From Enchytraeus crypticus (lineage: Eukaryota > Annelida > Clitellata > Enchytraeida > Enchytraeidae): a stretch of 64,000 bases of DNA. Below, piece after piece: positions 33,817 to 56,998 of this stretch. Location of the stretch: assembly GCA_905160935.1 (NCBI GenBank), contig CAJHZI010000014.1, forward strand, positions 166,001-230,000. The letters are read 5' to 3'. How positions within the stretch are numbered: the first letter of the stretch is position 1; every line of letters begins with the position of its first letter. The notes below the pieces were generated by a model that worked only from the letters and a program-made list of their open reading frames with translations, did not search any database and was not told the DNA's origin. The position numbers and the translations under genes are program-made.

Positions 33817-34464
33817 GTAAGTTCTGCAATTTAATCCTGGGTAGTGAATGCATTTTGCAGTAAAGGTTTGATAGAATATTCAAAGATATATTTAATATGC
33901 ATTTACTTGAATTCGCATAGGCCTAAGCGATGACTCGATTTAGAGTGTCAAACCATGCACATTCTCATGAAATGACAACATTAACTCACAGCCCCAGGTT
34001 TACGAGACGTACACAGGTTACAGATAGCGAAAATAGAGCCTAAGCTTATTTCAAGTAGATATTTATTCTTACTTAGCGATTTCAGACAAGTACTGGAAAG
34101 ATTAAAGGGTCGCGAAATGGGAGGGGGGAAGGGGGGGGGGAAGCCGTGCGTAATTATAGTCCATTTATAGCTCATATATGGACAAGGGTTGAAAGTTTTG
34201 GGGCTAAATACCGGAAGCTAGGGTGCTTAACATCCCTCTAGTATCATCTATGATGTATTGGTTCATACTTAAAAATAGGAGACATTAAAATTAAAAAATT
34301 AACTGGAATGAGTGCGTTAGTGCGATAAACGTCGAATGGATTAACCCGACGCAATAGTGATGCAAACTGCGCCACCATGATCTTACTGCGTTTAATTGTT
34401 CTTCCACATTATCCCAATGCAATTTTACCAAAATTATTGCACATTAATCAATCAATCAATAAAT

Positions 34465-34520
34465 AAGAATTTTAACGTCCGGTTCCTCGCCATAAGGCAA
34501 CGTCAGGGACGTCTCTTGCA
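34465..34520 (-). repeat. SINE 3'-domain fragment with ATTG tail
   Basis: ATCAATCAATCAATAAATAAG followed by AACGTCCGGTTCCTCGCCAT and GGCAACGTCAGGGACGTC. It is the reverse of the copies at 38,485 and 60,940. Confidence 0.6.
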
Positions 34521-34864
34521 GACACTACACAAACAGGCGCCAAAGCATCACACGATGACGACTGAGTACACAGAGACCACAAGAGAAAGCGAAATCAAAA
34601 CAGTGCAAGTCCAAGATCCAAGGCAAGCGGGTCAAAATTTAGACCTATGGCGGAAAGAGATGGGTTTTTAGGTTGCCAAGGAAAGTACCAATGCAATTAA
34701 AAGATCTAAGATCTTGTGGCAGCGAGATTAGTGGAGTTACTAGACGTAAAAGGGTTATTCAGGATTATTTATTATTTAAATTAAAGGTCACATGTTCAGT
34801 GATCTAGTTGATTAAGCTATGATGATATTCTATTGATATCACCAATATTTCACTTTCTAATTTT

Positions 34865-34905
34865 AATTTCTCAGCCGGGAATCGAACCCACGATCTCACA
34901 TCCTA
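34865..34905 (-). repeat. tRNA-like fragment (SINE remnant)
   Basis: The minus strand carries GTGGGTTCGATTCCCGG, a B box with T-stem. No full cloverleaf is present, so it is not a tRNA gene. The open frame downstream (to 35,161) is not convincing as a gene. Confidence 0.4.
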
Positions 34906-35459
34906 TAAAAAGTTGAAACATTTGATGAAATTAGCGCATAAAGCGCAGATAGATACGAGATTTCAGTGGGTCAGGGAGAACGATGACGACGACCTGAAGG
35001 CAGATCCACGACAGTTGTCAGCGGCCAGCCTAGCGCTTGATTCTCGTAATTCAGCATCATGTCTACATTTCCATCATAAGATAACACATTTTTTTACACT
35101 GAGTAGTTTAGAAATATCAAATTATTTCTTTTCAAACAGTGCTATTCAGTTAAAAGAATAATAATATTCAACTACCAAATGTTAACAGTGCAGTAACAAA
35201 AATGAGTCTTTGGAACAATGGAATGTGCCACAGACTCGAGCCCTCGGCAGAAATATTACCAACTCTACAGTATGGCTTTTGAAAGCTACGTTCAAGCGTA
35301 ACGTAATGATATATAATTAGTATATAATCAAGCAAAAGCAGATTATTTCTTCATTGATGGCAAACATGCTTTAACTTTGTGCAGTCAACAAATTAGCAAA
35401 GTATTCTAGCTTCTTCAGTAATTACTAACAAATGCCCAACAAAATACAGCTGTTGTGTA

Positions 35460-35515
35460 TAGCTAATGCTAGAGCTGTTGTGTATAGCTAAACACAACAG
35501 CTCTAGCATTAGCTA
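35460..35515. other. Perfect 24-bp inverted repeat (hairpin)
   Basis: The arms 35,460-35,483 and 35,492-35,515 are exact reverse complements around an 8-nt loop. The arm core is AGCTAATGCTAGAGCTG. Partial copies of the arms flank both sides. It lies about 640 bp past the SOD1 stop codon. It could be a palindromic mobile element, or a small-RNA hairpin. Confidence 0.85.
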
Positions 35516-36101
35516 AATACAACAGCTCTAGAGTAAGTTAGCGGTTTATCGCCGTTTATACAGAAATGACTAAATTATTTATACTCACAAATATAACTAT
35601 AGAACAAATAGTTTTCTGTTCAAGATCAGAAATTTAAATTATTTTAATGTCAAAAGAGTGTAAGTTTTAGAGAAATCACATAATTTATCTGAAAACAAAA
35701 TTGACACTTAATGCTTAACTTATAGACCTGCACCAGAGGAAAACAAAGTTAATTTTGCAACATTCATTGATCAATGACAATAAGTACATGTACTGAAGGA
35801 AAGTTTAGTCAAAACTGAAAGAAGTCATGTAAAACAATTGTTGTTCATTCATATCTGTACAGTTTTATATAGGTATTCACAATATTTAATACAATCTAAG
35901 GAGACTCTTTCAGTCGTAAATCCTTATCCTTTAACGACTGCCAAGCACTAAATATCAAGAATTCAGCTTTCATTTTGCAGAGAAATGCCAGTCAGGTAAC
36001 AATAACCTGACACTGACAAATGGCAGTAGCACTTCAATTACTTATAGTTTAGCGTCAGCCTCAAAGCACGCAGCATCGCAGAGTTGAGTGGCAGTAGAAT
36101 G
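35516..36101. other. SOD1 3' flank
   Basis: AT-rich; probably the SOD1 3' UTR and downstream region. A weak ATTAAA polyadenylation candidate on the minus strand is near 35,886. Nothing else is seen. Confidence 0.4.
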
Positions 36102-36159
36102 AGATGTGATTGGCTGGAGAGTTCTTAGAATTAGATGTGATTGGCTGGAGAGTTCTTAG
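36102..36159. repeat. 27-bp direct duplication across the SOD1 stop codon
   Basis: AGATGTGATTGGCTGGAGAG plus TTCTTAG occurs twice, 31 bp apart (36,102-36,128 and 36,133-36,159). The gene-proximal copy includes the TAA stop. Confidence 0.85.
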
Positions 36160-39100
36160 GCCTTGGTGATGCCGATAACACCACAGGCCAGACGACCTCC
36201 AGCATTGCCCGTCGTTTTGCTCTGCTCATGACCTCCAAGTCCTAGATCATCCACTCCCTCATGAATCTACCAATCAATCAATCAAAGATTAATCAATCAA
36301 TCACTACTTTGTGACTGTATCAATCAATCAACTACTCATTCATTCACTCCCTCATGAATCTGCCAATCAATCAGTCAATCTATCAATCAATCAATCACTA
36401 CTTTGTGAATCTACCAATCAATCAACTACTCAACCATTCATTCCTTCGTAAATCTGTAGGAGAGCTGGCAGAAGAATTTCTCTAACGTGGCAGGTCTAAG
36501 GTTCTTATTCTTACTTACATTCTGCTTTCACACTAGATAAGGAGCACTCTTTCAACTAATGAGTTAATCCTTAACAAAAAGCTAAGCCTTATCAACACCT
36601 TAACCTAGACCATACCTCGGAGATATTATAGCTTCTAAGGTGGTTTAATTTTGCCTTCCTCAGTTCTTGCTCAGTCACATCTTAAAACACGCGATAGGGT
36701 TGGTCTATTCTTCAGTTGCAAGGACAAAACATAACCCTAGGAAAAGAAATACTGAGCACATTTCCTTGTAATTTTATTAACATTTCAGTTTAATTCATTC
36801 ATACAAAAATTTATCAAGTTTAGAAAATGTACACTATTGTAAATTCACAGGAAACAATTTAATTAATGATAAATTCAAGAATCAGTAAAAGAGTATTATA
36901 CTGGCTGTTTGCAAAGTCGGTGGCTTTTATACCATATTACATGTATACATTATTATCGTCAAGCATGGAGCAGAATCTCTACAATTTGTTAATTAAAGAA
37001 GACTCACCACCATCGTTCTTCCAATGATAGAGTTAGGCCCCACCAGGTTGATGAGCTTATCGGTTATCTCTACCTTAGCAACCCCATCGGCTCCAGCCGT
37101 TACATTACCCAAATCTCCAACATGTCTGCTCAGCGCATCAATAAACATGCATAACAGATATCATCCGTGATGTCACCCGGTACTTTTGAATTAAAGATTA
37201 AACTAAACTTTCAACGAGTATACACTAATTCCATTACATTACCCAAATTTTCAACATGCCTGCTTAGCGCATTAATAAACATGCATAACAGATATATATC
37301 ATCCATGATGTCACCTGATACATTTGAATTAAAGATTAAACTAAACTTTCAACAAATATACACTAATTCAGTCAGATCCATCTCCAAAGACAAACTGGAC
37401 CTCTGCCTCTTACAACAGTGAAGGGTTCCACTCTCCAAACATGAGTCATATCATACAGGAATAGAATCCACTACACACAGCATAGGCTCCTTATTTACTG
37501 GATATGGATGATCCAACCTAACTATTTCTTCCCAGTATCAGCCTTTTTAACTTAACTTTTAACTAAATTTATAATATAAAAATTACATCTTTTTTAAATC
37601 TAAATTTTTAACTTTTAGCTCTTAACTTTTTTTATCATAAAAGCCCAACAAAAACACACAAAAGTGGAATAGCTGCAACAGCTCTCTGATGCAAACAAAG
37701 AACCAGACAAAGCAGAACCACTCTCACCTCTCCTCATCTTCTGGTCCGCCGTGTGTCTTGCTGAAAGGGTTGAAGTGAGCTCCAGCGCTCGTGCAACCTA
37801 AGCAAATAAAAACAACCAGCTAAAGTTGCTGTCACTTATAGCACAAATTTCACAAAAAATCAAATTGTAAAGTTTAACATATGCTTTAAAAGATACCACT
37901 TAGTGAACAAATAATTATTATTTAAATATTCAAAATAAATCATACTCTACTCTAAAGTTTAAGAGTTAAAAAATTTAATAGAAGGTTAAAATTTACAATA
38001 ACTAATATTAGCCTACGTTCTATGCCTAACATTATACTGACAAGTTCAATAGAATGGATATACAAAAACAACCAATTTCATAAACTAAGGAAATTGACAT
38101 TGAAATCATAAATGGCTGATGTACACTGAATATATTCATATTCCATGAGATGCATAATAATTTACAATAAATATGCAGTGAACTGTTTAAAATTATTAGT
38201 TATGATACCGTTTGTATTGTCACCAAACTCATGGACGTGGAAGCCATGCTGACCCGGGGTCAAACCTGTGATCTCACCCGTTAGCTTTACAGGTCCATCC
38301 ACCTTCTATCAATACACATAAATGAGTCATTATTATCAGTCATTAATCATTATCAATCATTATTATCAATCATTACTATCAGTCATTAATCATTATCAAT
38401 CATTACTACCAGTCATTAGTCATTATCAATCATTATTATCAGTCTTTAATCATTACCAATCATTATCAGTCATTACTCATTATCTAAGACGTCCCTGACA
38501 TTGACTTATGGCGAGGAACCGGAAGTTAGTTTCTTATTAATTGATTGGTTGATCTATCATTATTATCAGTCATTAATCATTATCAGTCATTAATCATTAT
38601 CAATCATTATTATCAAGCATTAATCATTATCCATCATTATTCATTATCAATCATTATTATCAGGCATTAATCATTATCAGTCATTAATCATTATCAATCA
38701 TTACTATCAGTCATTAATCATTATCAATCACTCAAAAACATTGATCCACAATTTATCAACTGTATAGATTGTATATAACAATGGATATCTTCTTATAGCT
38801 ATATCCCCAAAGAGTGACAGAAATAGAGTGAATAATCCATTAGACTACATGTAATAGTACACGTGTGTGTGTGTAGAGAGAGAGAGAGAGAGGGAGGTAG
38901 AGAGAGAGGGAGGGATATGGAGAGAGTGCCTTGGCAAGAGAACTATGATCATTTATTTGTAACTGAATCAAATTACACACGATGAGCACAATTGAGTTTT
39001 ACCAAGCTGACTACCAGAAACATGCAAACATAGTAACATATAGTAGAATCTGCCAATTTTTTGAGGCAGACCACGAGGTAAAATGAGCAATCTTGGACGA

Positions 39101-39818
39101 TTCCAGTGCTGATCAGATGAGTTAAAATGCTACTTTTACAAGACTAGCTCATTTATTTACTTATTTTTTATAGGATAAAGATTCTTGCTTATATCGGTAT
39201 AAATTTACATCTTACAAATATATACAGCTTACAAAGATTTACATATATATTACAGCAGTGATCAACTAAAAACAAGCATTACAAAAGAGGCAACCAAAAA
39301 GAGCTCTGTGTGGTGATACAATAAATAATGGCTAGTAATTTTAAGTCCGCTCATGTTTAACAATTAGAACTGTGACAAACTGATAATGAACAACAAATAT
39401 CAAATGCTTAAACATATTGTACTATACCATAATAGCTAGTTAATTTTAAGTCAGCTTAGGTTTAACAACTGAAACTGTGATAAATGGCTAATGAACAAAA
39501 ACTTTTCAACAGGATAAACATGTGGTACTATAAGTGATAGATATCATCATGGAAAAGAATTTTACTTGTTAAGTTTAAAAAGTAAATGCTTTAAAAAGTG
39601 ACCATAATATACATAGTAACTGTGCTATTAATTATATAAGACTATGAATGTGCCACAGGAATAGTCTTGTTTAAATTTTTGATTGCAAATGGAAAAAACT
39701 GTTAAATTAACTAAATAAAACTGTTAAACTGATAAAATAAAACATCTAAATTTTAAAATATTAATTATAATTCTATAACAAAATTAGGAATTATGATTAG
39801 TTTAAAAACTAAATATGC

Positions 39819-39878
<60 letters not shown>

Positions 39879-42113
39879 ACTTTTATAAATTTATTTATCA
39901 AAATAAAAACAAAATAAACAAATAAAGCAATCTTACTTTATAGTCAGGAAATTTATTAAAATATCAACAAAACATTAATTTAATCTTTCCTGGTTCTGTG
40001 GGATCAAACTTACCTCAGAGTTTACATTAGGCTACATAAGGCTTTTCTGGTTATTAATTGCACTTTATGCCCTTGGTATCTTTCTGTTATTAGTTGGCAA
40101 CACTAATTTTAACTTTGTCTTTCTGAGAATTTTTCAATATTTTGTAAGCTTTTATTTTTACTTATTCCTAGTTCAGTCAAATGACCTTTATTAGACTGCT
40201 TAATTTTGAGATCAATTAAAAACACAATTTTGGGACTTGCTATCTTTCAATTAAACCACAACTTGCTTTCATTTGATTTGTCTTAAATTCAATAGACTGG
40301 ATAATTAGCTGATAGCTTGCTCAATTATTTGATGAAATGTCTATGGATGGCTTACCTACTGATGGCTGATATGTGTATAAAGGAATATATAAATACCATG
40401 GTCAATTAAAAACAATTAAGTGACATCTTGCCTTCATTTGATTGTTTGATGACACAGTTAATTGATGGCTTGCCTTTCATGGCATGTCTACCCATTGCTT
40501 GCCTAGGCATGCTTGAGCATTGTAATGATCACTCTATACAATATCAATTAGGATTTTGATTGGTTCAAACTCAGAAAGAATGCTACTATATAATCCAAAA
40601 ATATTGCCTATTTCTATGGATTTATGTTTGCAAATATAGCAGCCAAATGCATCGAAACTAAAACAGCAGCATCGAAGGTCTTAGATAATGAAGAATTTGA
40701 CAATATATGTGATGATGTATATCCACCAGACCTCAATGATCAAGGTGAGGAAGGGAAGGAAGGAAATGTTGACGTGAATAGTAAACATGCTAGTGAAAGT
40801 GAGATGAAGGTGTAAATAACAATATTTTGTTGGACGTAGCAGCAGCGGCCTGAGCAACTGTAATCGCAAAACGAATAAATACTGTTAGATCTGAGTTTGT
40901 CCGGCATATCTAGAATACTCAATAATTCAATGTAGTGAGTGTGAAACACCTCAATAAGTTGACCTTGACCTGCAACATTGATTAGTTTGAATGTCCATTG
41001 CTTTTAATTAACAACTTTGTGCTATAGTTTAAATAGTTTAGTTTGTAATCCTAGTTATTAATAGAATAGTGTATCAATGTTTCATAGCAAATAGTTTATA
41101 ATAATAGTGTAGTTTGTAATGCAATTTGTAGTTTGAATGTTAGACTCATAGTCATTAATATTACTTTGTGCTTTTGTTTGACTGTTAATATAAATAATGA
41201 TGTGAAATTCTAAGCATTTTAATTAAAATTACAGAGCTCTATATTTATAATTAAATACTAGTAGTAAAATATTTCGCACTAAATGCTATCATTATTTCCC
41301 ATAAATAAAATAACAAGTTTGTATAATCATGTAAAAATACATTTAGGTTAAATTGACCTTAGATTACCTTCTGTGTAACTTTTTTCACATTCACCTGGAA
41401 GGGTTCATACAGCAAGTATAATTTTTGTTTCAAGAACTATAAATTTATCAACATAATCAACTACAATTAAAATCAATTAATTGATTAAATTAAAACCAAA
41501 TATAGTAATTATCTTAACATTTCATATATTTAGACATGTACTTAAATAATTCTGTAATTTTCAATTTGAAAACTTCAACCCCATATTCGAGTGATTCAGC
41601 AAATTTAACATGTTAGTGTGTCCTTCAAGTGGCATAACTAATATAATCCTGCATATTAAAATTATTCAAAAATGCATTCCTTATTTAGCGATGCACAGAA
41701 GTTTCAAACGTTATTCAATACATAAAACTTTGCCATCTGATAATAATTTTAAAGTTACTTGGGCTTAAAGTTCAACAATTGGTGCATGTCCTTAAAGCCT
41801 CAAAATCAAAACCGGCAACTTAAAAATTACGCCATATAATTACTGATTAATAACTAGTGCAAAACTATAATTATTATAACCAATAATTTACAACATTTGA
41901 AAAATACTAATTGACTAAAATTATATATTTTCGATAAAATAAGGAATGCCATCAAAATCTGAAGTTAGAACAGCATGCATGCATAATTCATGCAATTCAC
42001 ATTTTAAAACTCTTTTAGAATAAATAGTTCAATTGAAGTACCTCTTGCGTGAATTTAACGACACCCTTGGTGGCTCCATCGCCCTTTAGCACGCAGACAG
42101 CTACCATGACCAT
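36156..42113 (-). CDS. SOD1: Copper/zinc superoxide dismutase
   Basis: Five exons (42042-42113, 38209-38305, 37728-37797, 37008-37125, 36156-36266) join to 155 aa, one more than human SOD1. The enzyme converts superoxide to hydrogen peroxide and oxygen. Copper ligands are visible in [10 protein letters not shown] (His47, His49, counting Met as 1), in AHFNPF and in IHEGVDD. Zinc ligands lie in [15 protein letters not shown] and RHVGDLGN. The disulphide cysteines (GCTSAG, LACGVIG) and the active-site Arg (GGRLACG) are present. No signal peptide, so cytosolic SOD1 rather than SOD3. Start: the first of two nearby ATGs ([13 protein letters not shown]) gives the human N-terminal length. Internal exon sizes 97, 70 and 118 nt are, as I recall, those of human SOD1. 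Exons 4 and 5 have duplicated acceptors. The gene is head-to-head with intersectin. Confidence 0.97.
36267..36460 (-). repeat. Tandem copies of the SOD1 exon 5 acceptor
   Basis: The junction GATTGATTGGTAG|ATTCATGAGG (boundary 36,266) is copied at 36,359 with ~19 of the first 20 exon bases. Weaker copies are near 36,410 and 36,452, within CAATCAAT-rich DNA. Use of the 36,359 copy would meet an in-frame TGA after seven codons. Confidence 0.8.
37101..37372 (-). repeat. 134-bp duplication covering the SOD1 exon 4 acceptor
   Basis: The first ~25 nt of exon 4, its acceptor and ~105 bp of intron are repeated once, offset 134 bp (real boundary 37,125, copy 37,259). The copied acceptor AAGCAG|GCATGTTGAAAA remains plausible, but its reading frame soon hits TGA. 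Confidence 0.9.
38325..38735. repeat. ATCATTATCAGTC-type tandem repeat with a SINE fragment inside
   Basis: TCATTATCAATCATTATTATC-like units fill SOD1 intron 1 next to exon 2. They are interrupted at about 38,485-38,560 by a SINE 3' domain (ACGTCCCTGACATTGAC, GAGGAACCGGAAGTTAG). Confidence 0.8.
38485..38560 (+). repeat. SINE 3'-domain fragment
   Basis: AGACGTCCCTGACATTGAC, TTATGGCGAGGAACCGGAAG and an ATTG tail match 60,940-61,010 and, reversed, 34,465-34,520. Confidence 0.65.
39819..39875. repeat. AT microsatellite
   Basis: A pure AT array in SOD1 intron 1. Confidence 0.9.
40624..40815 (+). CDS. Acidic open reading frame inside SOD1 intron 1, unknown
   Basis: 63 codons, [19 protein letters not shown] to an acidic tail rich in D, E and N, ending in TAA. 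Composition is more protein-like than the surrounding AT-rich DNA. CAAATATAG|CAGCC at the start resembles an acceptor, and GAATAAATAC about 60 nt after the stop resembles a polyadenylation signal. It could be the last exon of a gene nested antisense in the intron, a transposon remnant, or chance. I recognise no domain. Confidence 0.25.
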   Translation: MFANIAAKCIETKTAASKVLDNEEFDNICDDVYPPDLNDQGEEGKEGNVDVNSKHASESEMKV

Positions 42114-43511
42114 GATGATATCGAGAACTTTAGACAAAGTTAGGTTATGAGTAAATTGTTCGGCGAAATCTTGTCAACCAGTCCAAAGCAAAGGTGAGAG
42201 TAGACTGCTACTCTGCGACCATGCTTTTGAGTTACACTGTTTCACTTGCTATGAGATTATGATATTTCCCGTAGCACATAGAAATGTAATAAAAATAGTC
42301 AAAACGCAGTTTTAGGGCTGCTTTTACTTTATAAGAAGCATAAAAACTTGTGTAACTAATTAACCAAAGAAGAAGTTATAATTATCTTTAGATTTTAGAC
42401 AATCAAATATAGTTATACATTTTTATTTTGCCGACATTGATAATTGAAAATTGAATCGGCTTGCCAGGTAGATATGATTGATCATAACTATCAAGTAATT
42501 GGTTCCTTTTGCATATAATAAATTAGAAAAAGCTAAGGAATGTTTTGCATTTAGGAAATATTGACGGCAAAGCTAATGCTTTCACTTTAGATATGATCGA
42601 GAATTAACTTGGCTCAAGCTCTCCAGTTCTCCAGCCCCATATATACTCTAAGTATCCAGCGTATTTAAATAACGACCCTTTGCGAACCCTACTTTTAATT
42701 TACAAAAGGTCAAATTGGTCCAAATTTCATGTTTTGCACTAAATCAGACTATATAATTCTCTATTCTAAGTGCATAAGTACCATACTTTTAACTATTTTG
42801 TAACTTAATTGAATGACATGTATAATGCATAAAGTATAGTGACGATATTTAAAATCATTCTACAGTAAATAAAACGGGATTATTGCGGATTTGTTCTACA
42901 TTTAGCAAGTGTTATTTCAATGAACCAAAATGAACATTGTTTACAAGTTATTTTTTACTTCTTTAGAAAAAAATGTTCCGGTTAGGCAGTATGTAGGAAG
43001 ATGCTTCATATAACCGAGTTCAGTCTACCGTTGGTTGTAGTATTGAGGCAATAGATTAATTTTAAAAATAAATAAATATACGAAAGCCATAAATCATCGT
43101 TTATCTTCAATCAGTACTTGATAATCGATTAGCCTAACCTCCATCTCAAGGCTAGTAGTAAGATGACATGCTAATTAGTTTAAATGGCGTTATAGACTTC
43201 TTACGTCTAGGAATATTGATTAAATTGCAAAATTTTGTATGTTTCAATTAAATTTCAAAATATAGACTTATTAGGCTATATTCTAATACGTAACAGGATT
43301 AACGCTAAGCTGATTTAACTATATATTTTCCTATTCTATGATTCTATGAAACAGTAAGGTTATATGAACGACCGACCGATTAACAAATATCTCGACTTCA
43401 GCGTCCTGACTGTGTTTGATAAACAATTGTTTTTATTATTTCTACAGGATGAATAGTATTGACATTGTGGACTAACATCTATAGGATTAATACATTATGT
43501 AAATTTTTACA
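42114..43511. promoter_or_regulatory. Shared SOD1-ITSN divergent promoter region
   Basis: About 1.4 kb separates the two start codons. Both promoters and any 5' UTR exons must lie here or within it. A possible 5' UTR acceptor for intersectin is TTTCTACAG|GATG at 43,447. No TATA box or named motif stands out. Confidence 0.5.
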
Positions 43512-55281
<11,770 letters not shown>

Positions 55282-55461
55282 GCGTGAATACAAGAAAAAT
55301 GCTTCAGAGAAATAGTCGTTATAATTTAGACTAAGTGTCCAATTTCTTGTCAGTGAGTTGTATTGAGATCATCTGAGGTGTTTAATGTTTGATCGTCTGT
55401 GGTATGTAGCATAAAATATTTACTGGTCAGCACACTTTTGATTGCTTGATCGATTTAGAGT

Positions 55462-55625
55462 ATCTTCCATCATCATCATCATCATCATCTTTCCTTAAAT
55501 CCCAGTTTAACCAGGGTCGGGAAGCGAATAGACTGTCTAAAAGTTTATCTATTCGTTTAAGTTTCTGTAGAAATTTCTGGAGCCTAGGCGCTCACCAACC
55601 AAATACTCTTTCTGACGTGAATTTG
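55462..55625. repeat. Family C interspersed repeat in the ITSN 3' UTR
   Basis: An ATC array, then CTTTCCTTAAATCCCAG, TTTAACCAGGGTCGGG and GCGCTCACCAACC. It is in the opposite orientation to the gene. Confidence 0.7.
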
Positions 55626-55654
55626 GAGTATCTTCCATTCTTTCGTATTTGAAT

Positions 55655-55660
55655 AATAAA
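55655..55660 (+). promoter_or_regulatory. Candidate polyadenylation signal of ITSN
   Basis: AATAAA about 375 nt past the stop codon, the first clear one on the plus strand. Confidence 0.5.
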
Positions 55661-55969
55661 GCAATAATTGATATATTTATTTTTTTGTTAAGAGTTAATT
55701 ATACCAGCTATTTGTATCAATTAAAAAAATACATTAAAATGTTTTAAAAGTAATTTTTTGGTTTAGGAAATTATATACCTCTTAGATTATGATAAGCAGG
55801 GAATATGTCATACCTGTAGCTAAAGAGTAAATTAATAAAACTTGCTGACCTAAATCTGATTTAATTTTGTGATTTTGAGGTAGGCCTACAGTGAAAGTTT
55901 TAGAACGCTGTTACACTATCTCTCATTTCTTTTATGATTCGAGTGCTTTACTGCTATGAACTCTGTCAC

Positions 55970-56310
55970 CTGATAACTTACTACTCTCACTCTATTTTCC
56001 TCTGTCTTCTGAAGGAGCACGTTTTAGTCTAATAACCGCTATTTTATCACATAACTGACATTATAAGGCTATTTTTCCTATGTCTTCTTTGTTGTAAGAC
56101 CAAGGTGTAGTTTAATCGCCGTTTTGTTATCGGATAACTTACATCTCTGAGGCAATTTTCCTGTGTCTTCTTTGATATAGGAGCAAGTTTTGGTCTAATA
56201 GCCGCTCTGTTACCTGATAACTTACATGTCTGAGGCAATTTTCCTGTGTCTTCATTGATATAGGAGCAAGTTTTGGTCTAATAGCCGCTCTGTTACCTGA
56301 TAACTTACAG
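55970..56310. repeat. 82-bp tandem repeat, four units
   Basis: Units contain CTGATAACTTACATGTCTG, TTCCTGTGTCTTC and GGAGCAAGTTTTGGTCTAAT. The last two are nearly identical; the first two are diverged. Confidence 0.85.
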
Positions 56311-56869
56311 CTCATCTCGTCTGTGTTTCATGCACAGTATCATAACTGCTATACTGGCGATAACTTAACAGCTGTAACACTATATCCTCTTGTCTATGCT
56401 GCGATATACTCCAGTTTACTTCTACTGTTTGGCAGCTTAGAGCTGCTACATGAGTTTCTCTCCTTGTATAAGTTTACTATTTTCCTTATTTAGTTGTAAG
56501 CTTACTCCTCTAGCCGCTTCTTTTACTGTGCAACTTAAAGTTGTTACCTTACTAGGTCATTAACTCAATAACTTACTACCTTATTATTACGATTAACTTA
56601 TTATCTTACTATCATTAACTTACTACCTTACTATCATTAACTTATTATCTTATTATAATTAACTTATTACCTTACATCATTAACTTATTACCTTACTATC
56701 ATTAAATACTACCTTATTTGTTATCTAACTTAATATAAACTTGTTATCTTAGTATAATTAATATATTACCTTACTATCGATTTGGCGACGCTGACTCTAA
56801 GTACAGTTATGTTAATTAGAATCGAACAATCCTCTTGTTGAGACTCTGTCTTCGACTTCGCCACTGGCT

Positions 56870-56998
56870 AGAGCCAGTGGCGAAGTCGGTAAGATATTCG
56901 ACCGCGGATCAGTATGTGCAGGGTTCAAATCCTGAGCTCGCCCGTCACTGACATTGCTTTCGAGTGAGGAAACTGACGTTAATCTTAGCTTTTTAGTT
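56870..56998 (+). repeat. SINE family A with a palindromic 5' end
   Basis: A clear copy (GGGTTCAAATCC B box, GAGTGAGGAAACTGACGTTA). Its first 17 bases are preceded by their exact reverse complement (56,853-56,869 against 56,872-56,888, two bases between). Confidence 0.85.

Larger units (their letters stand above)
32656..35459. other. Intergenic region between the Kelch gene and SOD1
   Basis: No gene is firmly supported. It contains the Kelch promoter side, a possible signal-peptide exon (33,745), SINE fragments (34,470 and 34,865) and G-rich runs near 34,118-34,141. Confidence 0.5.

Noticed and set aside
34913..35161. 82-codon ORF as an exon of a gene between the Kelch gene and SOD1
   Set aside because: It begins in a tRNA-like SINE remnant (GNRTHDLTS reading) and no partner exon was found; kept only as an unconvincing open frame.
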